Source: Gonocerus acuteangulatus (lineage: Eukaryota; Arthropoda; Insecta; Hemiptera; Coreidae). From it: a stretch of 64,000 nucleotides of DNA. Position numbers and translations under genes: made by a program. The stretch's first letter is position 1, and each line of letters opens with the position of its first letter. Below, piece after piece: positions 42,606-54,003 of this stretch. The DNA lies in NCBI GenBank assembly GCA_946811695.1, contig OX328132.1, positions 99,513,422 through 99,577,421 of the forward strand, given 5' to 3'. The notes beneath the pieces are model-generated. The model saw nothing but the letters and a program-made list of their open reading frames with translations, did not search any database and was not told the origin of the DNA.

Positions 42606-43679
42606 ATATAAATTTGGTTGAGTTTGGGAAAGAGGAAATGTATAACAAAAAAATATTATTGTATTCTGAGACATGAGAAATCTATCCTATATTTTATAAA
42701 TTTCTATTGGACTATTTCAGTCATAAAAAAATTATGCTTGAAGATTTGGACTGCTAGTTTCGTCCCATTAAAGGAGTTGACAACTATTTTGTATATTTTT
42801 TAATTCATTTAACAGTAAAATAATGTTTTCTATATATCTATTCAACAAAAAACGACAAAGAGGTTGGCTTTTGTTTGCGATTTTATTTTGTGTTTGCAAC
42901 AGTAAGGAGTTGCGTTACTAAAGGAATACATTAAGCAGCGTTCACAATCATTGTTGGCCCGCGTACATTTTGTAGTATATCGCGCTAAATTGTACAACTT
43001 CGTGAAAATGGCTGTACTTCCTAAAATTCGTTATTTCGATGTTGTTTTGTTTTATTTTCAATATCAATTTTATAGGGTGGCCATGTATATTCATATCACA
43101 TAATGAGACAAATTACGTAAAAACAAAAACAATATACCCCTGAAACATAAACAGTAGTCCGTTAATATTTCCGAGTTCTAGAGTAAGAAGACTTTCGCGA
43201 ACGTTAAGCCATCTTGTGTAGGAACCATGACGGTAAAAAACTAAATAAAACAAACATATGTATTGTATTTATATTATAAAGCTACAATTATTCTCTTTTA
43301 TATAAATTTTAACGCCCATCTATAAATAACTTAGAATTTTAGGACGAGTTATCTACAGGTTACTAACCTTTTCTATCCAGGACGGGGATGATGCCATTCT
43401 TTTTTCCAAAGAACAGCCCCTAGAGGGAATCGAAGTCACGACCTTATGCACTGAGTACTGCGGCTACAAGGTCTCCAAAAAACTACATACATTTCTAATT
43501 AAAAAGTTTTGCGATCTTGACAGAAGGAAATAATTGTTGATACCATTTTTTGCGGAGTAGTTAATTTTTTTTTAAAGAATATCTACGTAATATTCCGCCA
43601 TTATTGGAAACTCACGAACGAAAGGTTGGGGTAGGGTTATAGGAAGTCAAGGAAAACAGCGAGTGGATTATTTCCGTTT
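42606..43679. other. Unassigned stretch
   Basis: AT-rich. Around 43395-43470 there is a short GC-richer piece. No gene recognised. Confidence 0.4.
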
Positions 43680-43817
43680 GTTTTTGTTTTTTTCCATGGT
43701 GAAGCATGAAACTCTCCTAACGGGCCAGAAATGAGAAAAACCCTAGCTCAGCCGGGACTCGAATCCCCATCTCCCTAGAATCTAAGGCGTAAGCCACGAG
43801 AGCAACGGGAAACCCCA
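43680..43817 (-). repeat. tRNA-derived SINE, family G, diverged
   Basis: Minus strand: GGGGTTTCCCGTTGCTCTCG, GGCTTACGCC, GATTCGAGTCCCGGC, then body words and an A-rich end (T run at 43680-43694). It is more diverged than the copies at 34560 and 54785. Confidence 0.6.
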
Positions 43818-44404
43818 AAATATTAAACTTCTTATTCTAAATATTGTCGCATTTGAGGCATTTTTAGGACATTTTATTTAGAAATATTTCTGTAATTTTG
43901 TTGTCCCTATACATGCCGCAGCAGCTGCGTAATGTTAGGCCGTGGTAAATTTATAGCTACAGTCACGTATTCCTTGAAAACGTTTACGTTAGAAGTGGGC
44001 TTCCAGGATTTGGCCACATCCCTAGAATGTTAGCTCCTTGCCCCACGAGTTGCCCTGCAGGACTCTGGGTCTTCTACCTGCTCCCACTCCACGAGTTTCG
44101 TCCTACAATCAAACCGGTCCTGGGATAAACCACATCCTAGTTCCCCCTCCCTGCATTCTCCCCACCATGCAGCACCATCACCCAAACTTCTGTTAGTGTT
44201 TAGTCCGCGCTCCTCTGGGCGGCTTCTGTTCTCATACTTCTGTCCCTCGTCACATTGCCGGCGAGTGTATCCAGTGCTTGTGTCCTGTGCAGTTTGTGTT
44301 TGTGGGGAGTGCTAGTGACTACTCATGCTTCCTCTGTGTTTTTGACTCCCAACAGCTCTTGGATTCTAGAGGACTAAAGCGACCACAAGAGATTCCTTGT
44401 AAGT
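43818..44404 (+). other. GC-rich tract ending in a consensus splice donor
   Basis: Between about 44000 and 44398 the base composition is clearly more GC-rich than the surroundings, with CT-rich sequence (TCCCACTCCACGAGT, GTTCCCCCTCCCTGCATTC). It ends ATTCCTTGTAAGTAC, where GTAAGT (44399-44404) fits the 5' splice site consensus. This may be a noncoding first exon or promoter of a host gene lying to the right. No open frame supports a protein. Confidence 0.25.
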
Positions 44405-44719
44405 ACAAAATTTAACCAAGAAACTTTTCAATCATGTGCGCTGTGTCTAGAAGACCTTTCAGTCATTAAAATCTGTATGCTAAATAAGTAAATTCAATTC
44501 CCCTAAATTAAGCAAGTGAGAAACAAGGTCTAGAGTTGCATCCTAAAGATATTTTAAACAAATATAAATAGTAATATCACTTAAAAATGACACAATTTTA
44601 TAGATTCATTTCAATATGATAATATGTTATTAAATATAATTAGTCACTGGAGCTACGTCAGGTAAGTAAATTTCTGACCAAGGAAACGAATATAACACGT
44701 TTTTTAGTTGAGTTCTATT

Positions 44720-44731
<12 letters not shown>
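44405..44731. other. AT-rich stretch
   Basis: Nothing recognised. If a gene starts at about 44000 this would be intron. Confidence 0.35.

Positions 44732-44806
<75 letters not shown>
44732..44806. repeat. Compound (CT)n(TA)n(TG)n microsatellite
   Basis: Three dinucleotide runs directly adjoining each other. Confidence 0.95.
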
Positions 44807-45167
44807 AGTAAGCAGCTGTCACAATGAACTAAAAAAAAAGAAAAAAAAATTCGACCCTCGACTTTGTTGATTTTCAGAATACACCTCTCTCAGGCGATCA
44901 ACTACAGTGTTTTTCCGCCCTTGCGTTTTTGTGCCTTAGGAATATGTGTTTTAGGAATTGTTGTGGCTTACATATTTAATTATTATTTTCAATCTATTTT
45001 TATGCATTCCACCAAATTAATGTGGGTTATTTAAGGTGAACACTTAAATAATTTATCCCATATTTTGCATTTATTGTCCCCAATATTTTTAATTATTGTC
45101 CTTTTTGTTCTTTATGATTAGACACGAATATTCAAAAATATTATTATAATAAAAAGTAAACAAATCA

Positions 45168-45472
45168 GTCCTGTAACAGGCCACAAGGGTCCAGAGGGGC
45201 AGATACTGTAGAGGTATCTGATTCTTGACTGTACGGCACACTAGGGAAATGGTGTGGTCAGAACTATGATCCGGCAGCCTGATTTTTCCGTTTGCATTTT
45301 ACATTAATTAATTAAAGGCTGGGTGAGCCTAGGGACGATCTGGAACCCCAAATCAACCCCTCGAAGGCCGACACTAGAAGATAAAAAATCTTTAGTGCGT
45401 GCTCGGGTTTTGAACTCAGGCCCTCCAGTTCAATCAGTCGAGTGCTCTACCACTGAGCTAACCTCGCCCCTA
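45168..45472 (-). repeat. tRNA-derived SINE, family F, full length
   Basis: Minus strand: GGGGCGAGGTTAGCTCAGTG, GTAGAGCACTCG (A box), GAGTTCAAAACCCGAGCACG (B-box region), then the body ending TGTTACAGGACTGATTTG. It is the best copy for the family order. Confidence 0.87.
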
Positions 45473-45609
45473 AAATAAAAAGTAAAACATTTATTATTAT
45501 TTATATTTATGTAATTTAATCTTCCTCATAAATAAAAAGTTGCTTGCCTGGGCGGATCTTTCTCATTTGTCTTAGAATACGACATTTGTCATTTGCATAC
45601 GATACGAAT
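45473..45609. other. AT-rich spacer
   Basis: Nothing recognised. Confidence 0.4.
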
Positions 45610-45985
45610 TTAGGCTTGGAAAACTACAGTCACTAAGGTTACATATAATTTTGGATTTCTTGGAAACTTCCTCCCCTAACGTGACGATTTTGAAGTTTCG
45701 AAACCGCCATGTCTCATTGCTAAGGAAAGTTATGGCCAATTTTATAATGCGAGTTTTGCAGTAAAAACAAGAATTCTGTTCACTAAGGTGACATTTTATT
45801 TTGGGTTTCTTGTTTATCCCAGTCCTACCGTTGCGATTTTGGAGTTTGAAAGAGACATGTCTCATAACTGATAAAAGTTACGTACATTTTTTTAATACGA
45901 GCTTCGCATTGGAAAACTGAAATTGTATGCACTAGAGGGGCGTTTAATTCAGATTTTCTTGGAAGCCTCCCGTCCTAATGTGACG
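45610..45985. repeat. Tandem repeat, about 2.5 units of roughly 153 bp
   Basis: The series CACTAAGGTKACAT, TTTGGRTTTCTTG, CGATTTTGRAGTTT, ACATGTCTCAT, AAAGTTA and CGAGYTTYGCA repeats from about 45629, 45779 and 45935. Units are strongly diverged. The minus-strand frame at 45572-45865 runs through the repeat and has no other support. Confidence 0.65.
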
Positions 45986-47307
45986 ATATATTCGTAGTAC
46001 TCTGCGAAAAAAGTGATTAACACTTGAAATTATTCACCGTTTTTGTTAATTAAACTATTAATGTTGACTTTTTTTGTTTAAATGTTACATTCTTAGTTTC
46101 GTCGGGAAAGAACTTAATTGCAGACTTTATCTTTCTTCCTCTCCCACGCACGAGGTCCATATATATGTTTATATATGATAATATATGTATACAAATTACA
46201 TCCTTACTTTAACCCGCAAGGAGGCAATTTAGTCTTTTTCGCATATCACATGTAAATCCTTTTAGAGAAATGTTCAGAAAATTGTACATCATTCATTTCT
46301 TCTAGTCAAGTTCTTTCCAATTTGTAATTGTTCCCTGTACAATAATTAAAATAACTCTGCAGGCTCTAGAAAATAACGGCTGTGAGCTATTTTGCGGAGT
46401 TAAACGTCTATCCCACACGATTAAAATCAGAAATTATTGCTAAATGTTAGTAATACAATGTTTCAAATATGTGATTGAATTACACAACGCCCATTTTACA
46501 TTATTTTTCTAAAATCAATTATTTTTCGTGCCGTACACCCAAAGATGTGGGGTTGGGGCGCTCCCCTCTTTTAGGCCGGTTCTGACTTTAGTGTTTGTGT
46601 ATAGTGTATTTACGCAGAGTCAGATGTGTATATGTGTTTACATTGGTTAATAGTTAACAATTAGGAGAACAAGATCGTAGGCGAGTTTTCAAAAAACTAA
46701 AAAATATCCAAAATGTTAAGTACCGTGAAATGGAGTCAGTTCTTAATATATAGGTAAATATTGGTCTATTTGCACACTTTGGACAACCCCATGGTGGGGA
46801 TGGCAATTCGGGAGTTTAATTATTATTCCGGAAAAGTATATTTTACTCTTTTTATGTTTAGTTTTTTTATTTTTTCGTTTTATTTAATTATAGATATATT
46901 CATTTATTTGTTTGATTATTCATGTTTTTCTTCTTTTATCCAGATTTTTTTTCTCTATAAAATGAATATTTTTATATTAAACAATTATGTTATGTATATA
47001 TGCAATCAAGCATATGGGCACTGTCCAAGCCTAAGTAAGTTGTTTTATTTTCTTGAATATTATTTGTGTATACATGTATGAAATAAATACAATCATACGT
47101 TCATTCCATTGTGGCCTCTAATTAAGACAAATCATTAATTTTTCTTGCTAATTATTGATATTTCCGCAGCTGTTCGGCATATGCTTTTGTGATATTCTCA
47201 CCATTAGGGTATAATATCAGCTGTCAATGATAAGAATATCCGGATCATTGTTCGATCCGTTAACGTGTGCCTATCTCCAAATGTCTTAGTGGGAAATTCA
47301 AGATTCA
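45986..47307. other. Unassigned stretch
   Basis: AT-rich, with a 106-codon frame (46761-47081) made of Phe, Ile and Tyr codons expected from T-rich DNA. No motif, so not called. Confidence 0.4.
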
Positions 47308-47387
47308 TTTTTTTAACGGTAAGCTCGAACCCACCATCTCCCGTATAAGAATCCAAGACTTTAGCCACTAGACCACGGGGAGATCCA
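47308..47387 (-). repeat. SINE family G, head fragment
   Basis: Minus strand: GGATCTCCCCGTGGTCTAGT, GGCTAAAGTC, GGTGGGTTCGAGCTTACC. The T run follows at once, so the body is deleted. Confidence 0.7.
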
Positions 47388-48257
47388 TATAGATATTGAA
47401 GGACCTTCTTATCCCATTATTATTATTTATAATTTCTGGAATTGGGTCTATGGCAACAAACTCCCGAAACTCGAACTATTCAATTTAATTTGAATTTTTC
47501 TTTGAAATAAAGGGCTTAAAGACGTGATATTACGAAATTCAGATTTCTTTCATCTCCCAAATATGGAATTTAATTTCTGAGGTCGGCCTATGAGATTGTT
47601 TTTGGTGCTTTAACGCTCCTCTAAACACTTTATTGTATGCCAGATAGTAAAAACAATCCAAACCCTAAAAACCATTTCACGATACTATTACGATGGCTCG
47701 GCAACAAACTAATTCTTTCTAAAAAGTCTACACTGAATTATGTGCAGAAAGGGGAAGCATCTTTGCAATCTAAAATAATTTTGATAGTACATAAATTGTA
47801 AACAAAGATCCTAAATAATAAAAACTAAATTTGCAAATACCATTTGCCATAAGATTTACTTTAATACTCAATATCCCAATATGGATCTATGGTTCATGCA
47901 AAGTAATTTATCAAGTATATCTTAACACTTTTTACTTATATCCTTGAAACAGACGTCGATAATTTAAGAGTTCACAAAATGTTTTAATTTAATATCAAAA
48001 GAAAGTGTAAGTATGGGAAAAAAACCTTCGCTATCTGTAATAATGTAATAGCTGATAACCTACTGCACTTTTATCATAGATACTCTTTGCATAGGTTTTA
48101 TTTCACATTAATTTCCTATATTGTAAAATTTGTGCTACAATTTAAGTTACTGCAGTGAATAATGCCACGAAATTTGTATCTGGTATCAGAACCAGATTGT
48201 AATTTTCTTGTTAATAAATAAATAAATGAAAAAAAAAAATCATAGACACCCATCATT
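47388..48257. other. AT-rich stretch without recognised features
   Basis: No gene or repeat match seen. Confidence 0.4.
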
Positions 48258-48354
48258 AGTGATGGGCGATTCTAGAATATGAATCAATGAGATCAATACA
48301 AAAATCGATATATCGTGTTAAAAATATCGATATTGGATGAGATCGCCCATCACT
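48258..48354. mobile_element. Short MITE with 13-bp terminal inverted repeats
   Basis: AGTGATGGGCGAT at the left and ATCGCCCATCACT at the right are exact complements, enclosing ATCGATAT-rich sequence. The termini resemble hAT-type ends. No clear 8-bp duplication was found. Confidence 0.65.
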
Positions 48355-48464
48355 TTCCACCAGTCTGGCCTTTGGATCTTCCGCAAATACTACACAGCTT
48401 TAGTGAACGTTACCCAAAGACCCTTTAAAATAAGCAGTGTCCTGTGAATATATATATAATAGTT

Positions 48465-48720
48465 TGGTTTCGGCTAAAGGACAACAGATTTACGGAAGAA
48501 TCTATTTTAACACTTCGGCTTGCTGTTTGGCAGTTTTCTTCAGCAATTAATGCTACGAGGTGAAGAGTGACAAAACAACCACGTCGCAGGTGTTTCAAGC
48601 TGGTTGGTGAAGGTTCATCATATAGGGGACATGGAACGGCCAACCTTCACCGTTTGAAACATTTTAGTTTCCACTAGGAAATTGCTTTCGAGAAAAGGTC
48701 TCATCTTCAGTGCACATGCA
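48465..48720 (-). mobile_element. Diverged Penelope-type fragment
   Basis: Minus strand from 48543: CTGAAGAAAACTGCCAAACA, GCAAGCCGAAGTG, then further on TTTAGCCGAAACCAAAC, the same order as the Penelope-type segments at 11545 and 26051. The GAAA core is changed to GAAG. GTTTCAAGCTGGTTGGTGAA at about 48594 and its near complement at about 48633-48659 form an additional fold. Confidence 0.45.
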
Positions 48721-49004
48721 CCTTGTCTAAAAAGCGCTTGCTTGTGTAAATAAAAGAAAAATAACCTTAAATGGAACATGTACAGTACTCTACGCTCGTT
48801 TAACGTGTTCTTGTTTTTGTCTTCTTGCCAGATAGAATGTTTCGGTTTAAATTCTTCCCCAAATATGTTGTTCTTTAGCGGATACCAAACAATTAATTTC
48901 TTTAGAAAAATTGTATTTTCACAGGATACTGCTTATTCTAATAGTTCTTTTGGTAACGTTCACTATAGCTATGTAGTATTGGCGGAACTTATCGTGTGTG
49001 TGGT

Positions 49005-49066
49005 AGATAGTCCAAACCTTGAGGCCAAACTGTGCACTCCCGGCCTTGAGATTTGAACTCAACATG
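49005..49066 (+). repeat. Repeat family D, copy 3 (fragment)
   Basis: AGTCCAAACCTTGAGGCCAA and CCGGCCTTGAGATTTGAACT match the right part of copies 1 and 2. Confidence 0.65.
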
Positions 49067-49144
49067 TATGTACAGTAATTACATTAATTATATTTAGATT
49101 ATTTTACAAGATTTGGTTATAGTAGATCTCTAGGCCATTTGCGC

Positions 49145-49400
49145 TTTGGCGACGTTGAGGGTTACGGGAATGGAGGATGAGGATAATGCTTTGCTTAGGG
49201 GATTGATGTGACCAGGCAAACGCAGGTGAAAGTTGAAGTATCGGCCTTTGGACAAAGGGGATTTCTAGGTCGTTATGGATAGTGAAGTGAAACAGAACGG
49301 AGCATTGGCTATTTTCCGGAGTATTTTGGATTGGAGGGATTGCATTCTGGGGTTATTGGATCGCTTGGTACACCCCCAAACGTCCAACCCATAAAGAGAA
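49145..49400 (-). pseudogene. Jockey-type reverse transcriptase, C-terminal remnant
   Basis: Minus-strand translation gives LYGLDVWGCTKRSNNPRMQS, then LQSKILRKIANAPFCFT. This is the region after the RT palm in Jockey-clade LINEs, usually reading like YG.QLWG, Q..QSK.LR.I.NAPW. After a shift of frame comes IHNDLEIPFV, and in the first frame again FHLRLPGHINPLSKAL, equivalent to the RL..HPNPL motif. At least one stop and two frameshifts make it dead. Flanking LINE sequence is not recognisable. Confidence 0.75.
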
Positions 49401-51892
49401 ATTTAATTTTAATAGTTTATGTAATGTATATTTTTTGGTAAATACTGTTATACACGGTAATCCGATTATACTAGTTTTCAGAATATATTATTTTTTTTTA
49501 ATACTACTTACTGAGTTTGGTTGCGATAAAACACAAATTACGACTACTCCATTCTCTAAAAAAACAAAATACAGGGAGTAATGACTCAAAGCTTCTATAA
49601 CCACATCAATGATAAGAATGTTGTCTATTTTCATGTTCCTTATATTAAAAACTGTTACCTTTAGAAGAGTGAGAAAATAGTGGAGAGCAGTTGCTTGGCT
49701 GATGGCATGAACAATAGAATTGCTTTGTGAGCTTTCTGAGAAAGAGGCTGCTCTTGTGACAGATCACACCACAGATATTTCTATCTGCGTCTTCACAATA
49801 GCCATCTATTCGTTTCAAAGTACTATTAAAGATTTTTTTTATATTTTTTAAAATTGTTTTATAATAAAATATTATATGTTTCATGTAAAATTTGTTTTTT
49901 TTTGCACGTGGAACTTTAAATTTTTAATTAGTGTTATTTAATTTATATTTCTTGTATCAGTAAAATATTAGAAAATTAACTCTATAGAATTTGGTTATAT
50001 AGCTTGGTTTTCCTTCTATAAACGCATTATTGCAAATAACTATTTTTAAACAATAAAGTAATTTATTGTCATCAACTTAAATTTTGCAAAACATTATATC
50101 ATCTTATTGCTTTTTTCAAAAAAAAATTAATACAATTGCTTAATTTATGTAGTATTGAAAACCAACTTGAATAATAAGCCCTTTTTTTATTAACTGATAA
50201 TTGCGCATAACCAGGTTTCTGTGCACTATAACACATGGCCATATGCAGCAAACGTCAAAGTTCATTTAGAATTTGTATTAAAAAGTCAATTTTTATATAT
50301 TAGTGGCTTGGGCGCCCAAATCTTCATTTACATTACCATTGATGGTTACATGGCAACTATCCTTTCGTAGACGCGGGATTTACTCAAGATACGTTTTATT
50401 TGAAATAACCACAAAACATGTTTTGTACTCTTGTGTCACTACCCTGGACGTCAATATTGCGTTGCCGTTTATGAAAAAACGTCCATGTTTGTCCGGCATC
50501 TTACGCCAGCGGTGGTGGTATATGTAATTAATTGTTTTCAGTGTTACTACAGATTTAGAAAAATCGCTTGACTTTCTGTTATTTCGTGTATCCAGCTCGG
50601 AGGAAAAAGAACTGAACGATCTGATGAAATCTGTTGCAATACCGAAGAAAATTAATTACAACACCAACATCGAGAAACAAACTTGGACATCGAACAAACC
50701 CAACGAAAATTATTTAAAAAAAAAACAAATCATTGTTTCGACACACTTTGACCACACAACATTTGTTTAGATTATTTGTTGTTTTCAAACAACATAATTG
50801 TATTGAAATGAGATCTGAGGAAGTTTCTTAATTTCATTCAAATTTGTTTACTCTTTTGTTATTAAAATGTTGTCTACAATGAGATTAGAAGCTAAGGTTT
50901 AATTTTTATTATGCATTGTATATTTATTTACAATTCTATCTTCGACTATAGACAATAAAGATAAAGATTCATGTTCAATGCTTTCTGCATAATTTATTAC
51001 AGTTTTTATATAGGTTCATTTTTTGAGGTTTTGGATTTATTTGGAGTAATTTTTATTATAATTTGAACATTTAGATTCAATTTTATTAATTAAAATAATT
51101 ATGTGCTCGTATTTCTTAATTTCCTGGCTTATTTTTGGTTCACATAGCTTCGTCCTAATACATTTTAATTCTCCTCCAAATGTATTTGTAGAACATAGCT
51201 GTAATAGATAAATTTCTCATCCAATTTTTATTATTAATAATAGTTGGTATTTTGACTGCCATGGTCATTAGCTCTCTTAAAATTATTTAATTTAATTCAA
51301 TCATAAATAACATTTGCATTTGTTCATATCAATATCAAAATGAATATTTATTTTCGAAACTTCCACCTTACCACATTGTATATAATATTGGTTAAACATG
51401 GCACAAAAACACTGTCAGAAATACGAAAGAACACTTTTTAACTGTCCAAATTTGCGTGGAAAAAACCATATAGCTTACGGTTTTGCGTTAATCGGTTTCC
51501 AGTTCCGTTTATTACGGGTATCTATACATGAGAAATTAAATGAAACAACTTCTTACGTGATGTCTTTAACTTTTTTGGAAAAACTTAACATTAGAATTTG
51601 TTTCAGGACGCATTACAAAAAAAGTATTTTATTAACGTCCATAAGCAGTTCTAGACTCTCCGTATATTCGCAATTGGAAAGCAATCCTTAAAAAGCCTTA
51701 TAAACGTCCTACAAGAGAGGTCTAGTTGCTAATTTCTAACGAACTACTTCAGTCGGTGAAAACAGTGCTTATTCGTTTAGAAGTGTTGCTTCCTTCTATT
51801 AAAGGTGAAATACCAGGTTTCATATACTCCAAATTTTCCAAATCACAAAGGGGATACGCATTAGATGGACCCATGGTTAAGATGCTATAGTT
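49401..51892. other. AT-rich stretch without recognised features
   Basis: About 2.5 kb with short frames only (the longest about 97 codons at 51398-51691, no motif). No repeat copy from elsewhere in the window is seen. Confidence 0.4.
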
Positions 51893-52014
51893 TAGCACGT
51901 TTCCTCCGCATGTGGGGTTGACCTCATGGCGACATCCGGAAGTGCCGACTAGACAATTTCACAAAAATACCGGTGGTTCAAATAAATTCATATATGCATT
52001 TATGTATGTATACG

Positions 52015-52050
<36 letters not shown>
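51893..52050 (+). mobile_element. Family A 5'-end fragment
   Basis: AGCACGTTTCCTCC, GGGGTTGACCTCATGGCGAC, ATCCGGAAGTGCCGACTAGA, CGGTGGTTCAAA and a (TA)n at about 52018-52049 follow the family A order. The sequence after the microsatellite does not match. Confidence 0.6.
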
Positions 52051-52052
<2 letters not shown>

Positions 52053-53200
52053 AATGGTCATATAAAATTTATAATTTAAACAAAATAGCATACCCGCAAT
52101 AACAAGGCCCAAGAAATACAACGATGTAGTGTACACAGTTTAGCGTCATATGCTAACTGGTATACATTGTCAAAAAAGGTTAGGACACGCTAAGAACATT
52201 TATGAACATTGGGATTGTGGTTTTTTAGAATATTGTTCCGTGGTGTCTTGTCCATGTTTGCCCATCGTCACCTTGGGTTGTATCGTAAAATAGTTTTATC
52301 AGTTGACATAATCGATGAATCAACAAGATGATGTCAGTTGACGTAACACTCTATATCTGCGAGAAGATAGCACGTTTTTGCTTTAGTATGATAAACTCTT
52401 CTTGGGCCTTGATAAAAATGTTTTATTACCTTTCTTGGATCTTGAAAATAGGTTTCATGAAAAGAAAACTTATTGTGGGGCATATTCTTAACCGAAAAAA
52501 AAAACATACTAACGGAATGGATGATACGCTAAGAAACTGGATATATTGAAAGCTAAATGATTTCTTGGATAATTTCCCATAGGTACTGTCAACCTCTGTT
52601 ACTTGAGTTCAAAAAATCACAGCCAAAAGCATGGAAGTGTTATGAGGAGGTCTCGACCCGTAAAATTTTAAACGGAACCTTGTTAAGACAATTTTATACA
52701 AAAAGAAAGTTTTATTTAAATGTTGACACTTATATTTTTTAATTTTCTGGCGACGTTGTTTTAAACAACAATACTAATCCTAAAAAAAAAGAGATGAAAC
52801 AAGTAATGAGGTGACAAAAAAGATAAAAGTATCTGAAAAAATAAAGACTTCTAGATTAGATAATAATATTAGCCATAATTTAAAACACAAACTTAACGAA
52901 ACTCATTTAGCGGATGACAACAATTTTCAACCCAAAAGCCAATAAATTTATGACTTCTTGGTTAAAAATAAAATCCCTACTAACACAAATATAGGAATTT
53001 CAAAATCTGACGTTCGGACTGCCAACTCCCATATTCTTGAACATCAAAAATAATGAAACTAAAATCAAATCAGAGGAGCTAACTTTAACACAATTCGGTA
53101 TAACATCATTTTTGCTAATAGGATTTCAAAGGCGTGCAGGGAGCTAGGCAAAATATCTTGGACGTACTAAAACAAAATTTTAATTCTTATAGCGGAATAA
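52051..53200 (+). other. Unassigned stretch, possibly decayed coding sequence
   Basis: Between 52325 and 53150 several plus-strand frames have protein-like composition (for example KSQPKAWKCYEEVSTRK at about 52614, and KTSRLDNNISHNLKHKLNE at about 52846), broken by stops and frame changes. I recognise no family. It may be the remains of a transposase or another gene. Confidence 0.25.
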
Positions 53201-53201
53201 A

Positions 53202-53235
53202 GGGCGAGGTTAGCCCAGTGGCAGAGCGAATAAGG
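53202..53235 (+). repeat. SINE family F, head fragment
   Basis: GGGCGAGGTTAGCCCAGTGG and CAGAGCGA match the A-box half of the SINE F head. The rest is absent. Confidence 0.6.
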
Positions 53236-53800
53236 TGCAATAGCGTAATTAAATCAGATCTATATGTTATTAAAATAAACAATTGAAATTGAAAGCACAA
53301 GGAGAAGGAAGATTGGCTAGATTTTATTGTATAAATTAGTGTTCTTTAAATAATGTAATATAGTATTTATGTGAGGGCTACCTTCTGCGAGTAATGTGTG
53401 TAAGTCGTGTGGCATGAGTAAATTGTCTCGTCTTTTGCAGGCTGTGTTTTATAGTCAAGGCAACATTACACAGTAAGTATGAATGTGTTATAAGTGAGTG
53501 TCCACTTCTTAGCCTGGTTAAGACAACTTGATCTCTTCTATTTAAAGACAACTCATTATCATGCCAGGCTTTGATTGAGTTTTTAATTTCTCTTAAAGCA
53601 AAGTTTTAAATTTAGTCCAAAATTGGACCTCATCTTCGTATTTTCTAAATTATGAACCAAATATTTTTTCGTTCTAGATAAATTTATCTTTCATTCCTAA
53701 AATGTGGTGCTGGCCGAATTATTCCCCCCCCTTCCTCTTGATGCCAGTGACGTGTGATGGGCTTATAATGAGAAAATATCGTATATCAGCCCGTTCTTTT
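53236..53800. other. Unassigned stretch
   Basis: Nothing recognised. Confidence 0.4.
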
Positions 53801-53938
53801 TAGCGCGGTTCCTCCCTCCCTTCATAGGGAGGAACCCCGCTTATAAGGTTGATCTCATGAAACAATCCGGACGTGCCGACTAGAAAATTTCGCGTTTCAG
53901 AACCGCTAGAGACCGAATATAACGGTGGTTCAAATTTG

Positions 53939-54003
<65 letters not shown>

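Noticed and set aside
46761..47081. 106-codon plus-strand frame as a membrane protein
   Set aside because: It is Phe/Ile/Tyr-rich as expected from T-rich DNA, with no defined membrane topology or motif.
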